14,865 nt of DNA from Ruminococcaceae bacterium UBA1865 (lineage in GTDB: Bacteria; Bacillota; Clostridia; Oscillospirales; Acutalibacteraceae), in contig DDHX01000011.1 in assembly GCA_002338255.1 (NCBI GenBank), positions 44,860-59,724 of the forward strand, given 5' to 3'. Made by a program: the position numbers and the translations under genes. The notes beneath the pieces are model-generated. The model was not told the DNA's origin, ran no database searches, and worked only from the letters and a program-made list of their open reading frames with translations. This document shows positions 14,780 to 14,865 of this stretch, piece after piece (the first letter of the stretch is position 1; every line of letters begins with the position of its first letter).

Positions 14780-14865
14780 ATGCTAAAGATAAATATACAG
14801 TTATTTGCTCATAAAAAAGGAATGGGTTCCACCAAGAACGGCCGTGATTCAGAATCTAAGCGCCT
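14780..14865 (+). CDS. rpmA: 50S ribosomal protein L27, N-terminal part (cut by window edge)
   Basis: The first 28 codons are present; the gene continues beyond the window. The start MLKINIQLFAHKKGMGSTKN shows the Firmicutes-type extension with the Prp recognition pattern (LFA then a residue and KKG). Cleavage is expected after alanine 10, leaving the mature protein to begin HKKG. GSTKNGRDSESKRL is the conserved L27 N-terminus near the peptidyl-transferase centre. GGAGGTG at 14767-14773, overlapping the end of prp, is a strong ribosome binding site 6 bases before the ATG. Confidence 0.97.
   Translation, partial: MLKINIQLFAHKKGMGSTKNGRDSESKR

Overview
The window suggests an endospore-forming Gram-positive anaerobe of the class Clostridia, probably of the Ruminococcaceae/Oscillospiraceae type. 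The evidence is a complete spoIIIA operon and yunB, NAD-dependent ligase LigA, a ribosomal protein L27 with the Firmicutes-type cleaved N-terminal extension next to its protease Prp, and strong AGGAGG-like ribosome binding sites. The lineage is inferred from gene content and protein flavour only. All supported genes lie on the + strand, the region is densely packed, and no phage, transposon, CRISPR array, tRNA or rRNA is visible.

Layout. Positions 1-129 hold no confident gene but carry two perfect inverted repeats. Next come the sporulation gene yunB (130-765) and ligA (800-2776), closed by a strong terminator. Positions 2867-5241 form a self-contained unit with its own consensus promoter and terminator: a DUF2975 membrane protein, a small Cro/C1-type regulator and a large DUF4153/DUF4173 membrane protein. 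Positions 5297-10145 are the eight-gene spoIIIAA-AH operon, which builds the mother-cell part of the channel (feeding tube) between mother cell and forespore. A short region with a promoter and an intrinsic terminator leads into nusB - TsaD-like protein - xseA - xseB - ispA (10359-14014), where nearly every gene overlaps the next. A new consensus promoter and a structured leader then open rplU - prp - rpmA; rpmA is cut by the right edge.

How they work together. The spoIIIA block is one translationally coupled machine. The nusB-ispA block combines antitermination/rRNA transcription (NusB), exonuclease VII (both subunits) and farnesyl diphosphate synthesis, a housekeeping string common in Clostridia. 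The rplU-prp-rpmA block makes two large-subunit proteins plus the protease that matures one of them.

Most of the window is ordinary core genome. The points worth a second look are the DUF2975/regulator/DUF4153 cassette, the promoter-then-terminator leader of nusB, the 71-base spoIIIAA/spoIIIAB overlap, the paralogous TsaD-like protein with an altered metal motif, the rplU leader whose ribosome binding site sits in a hairpin loop, and the paired palindromes ahead of yunB. I did not find a clear new multi-gene system with a predictable function.
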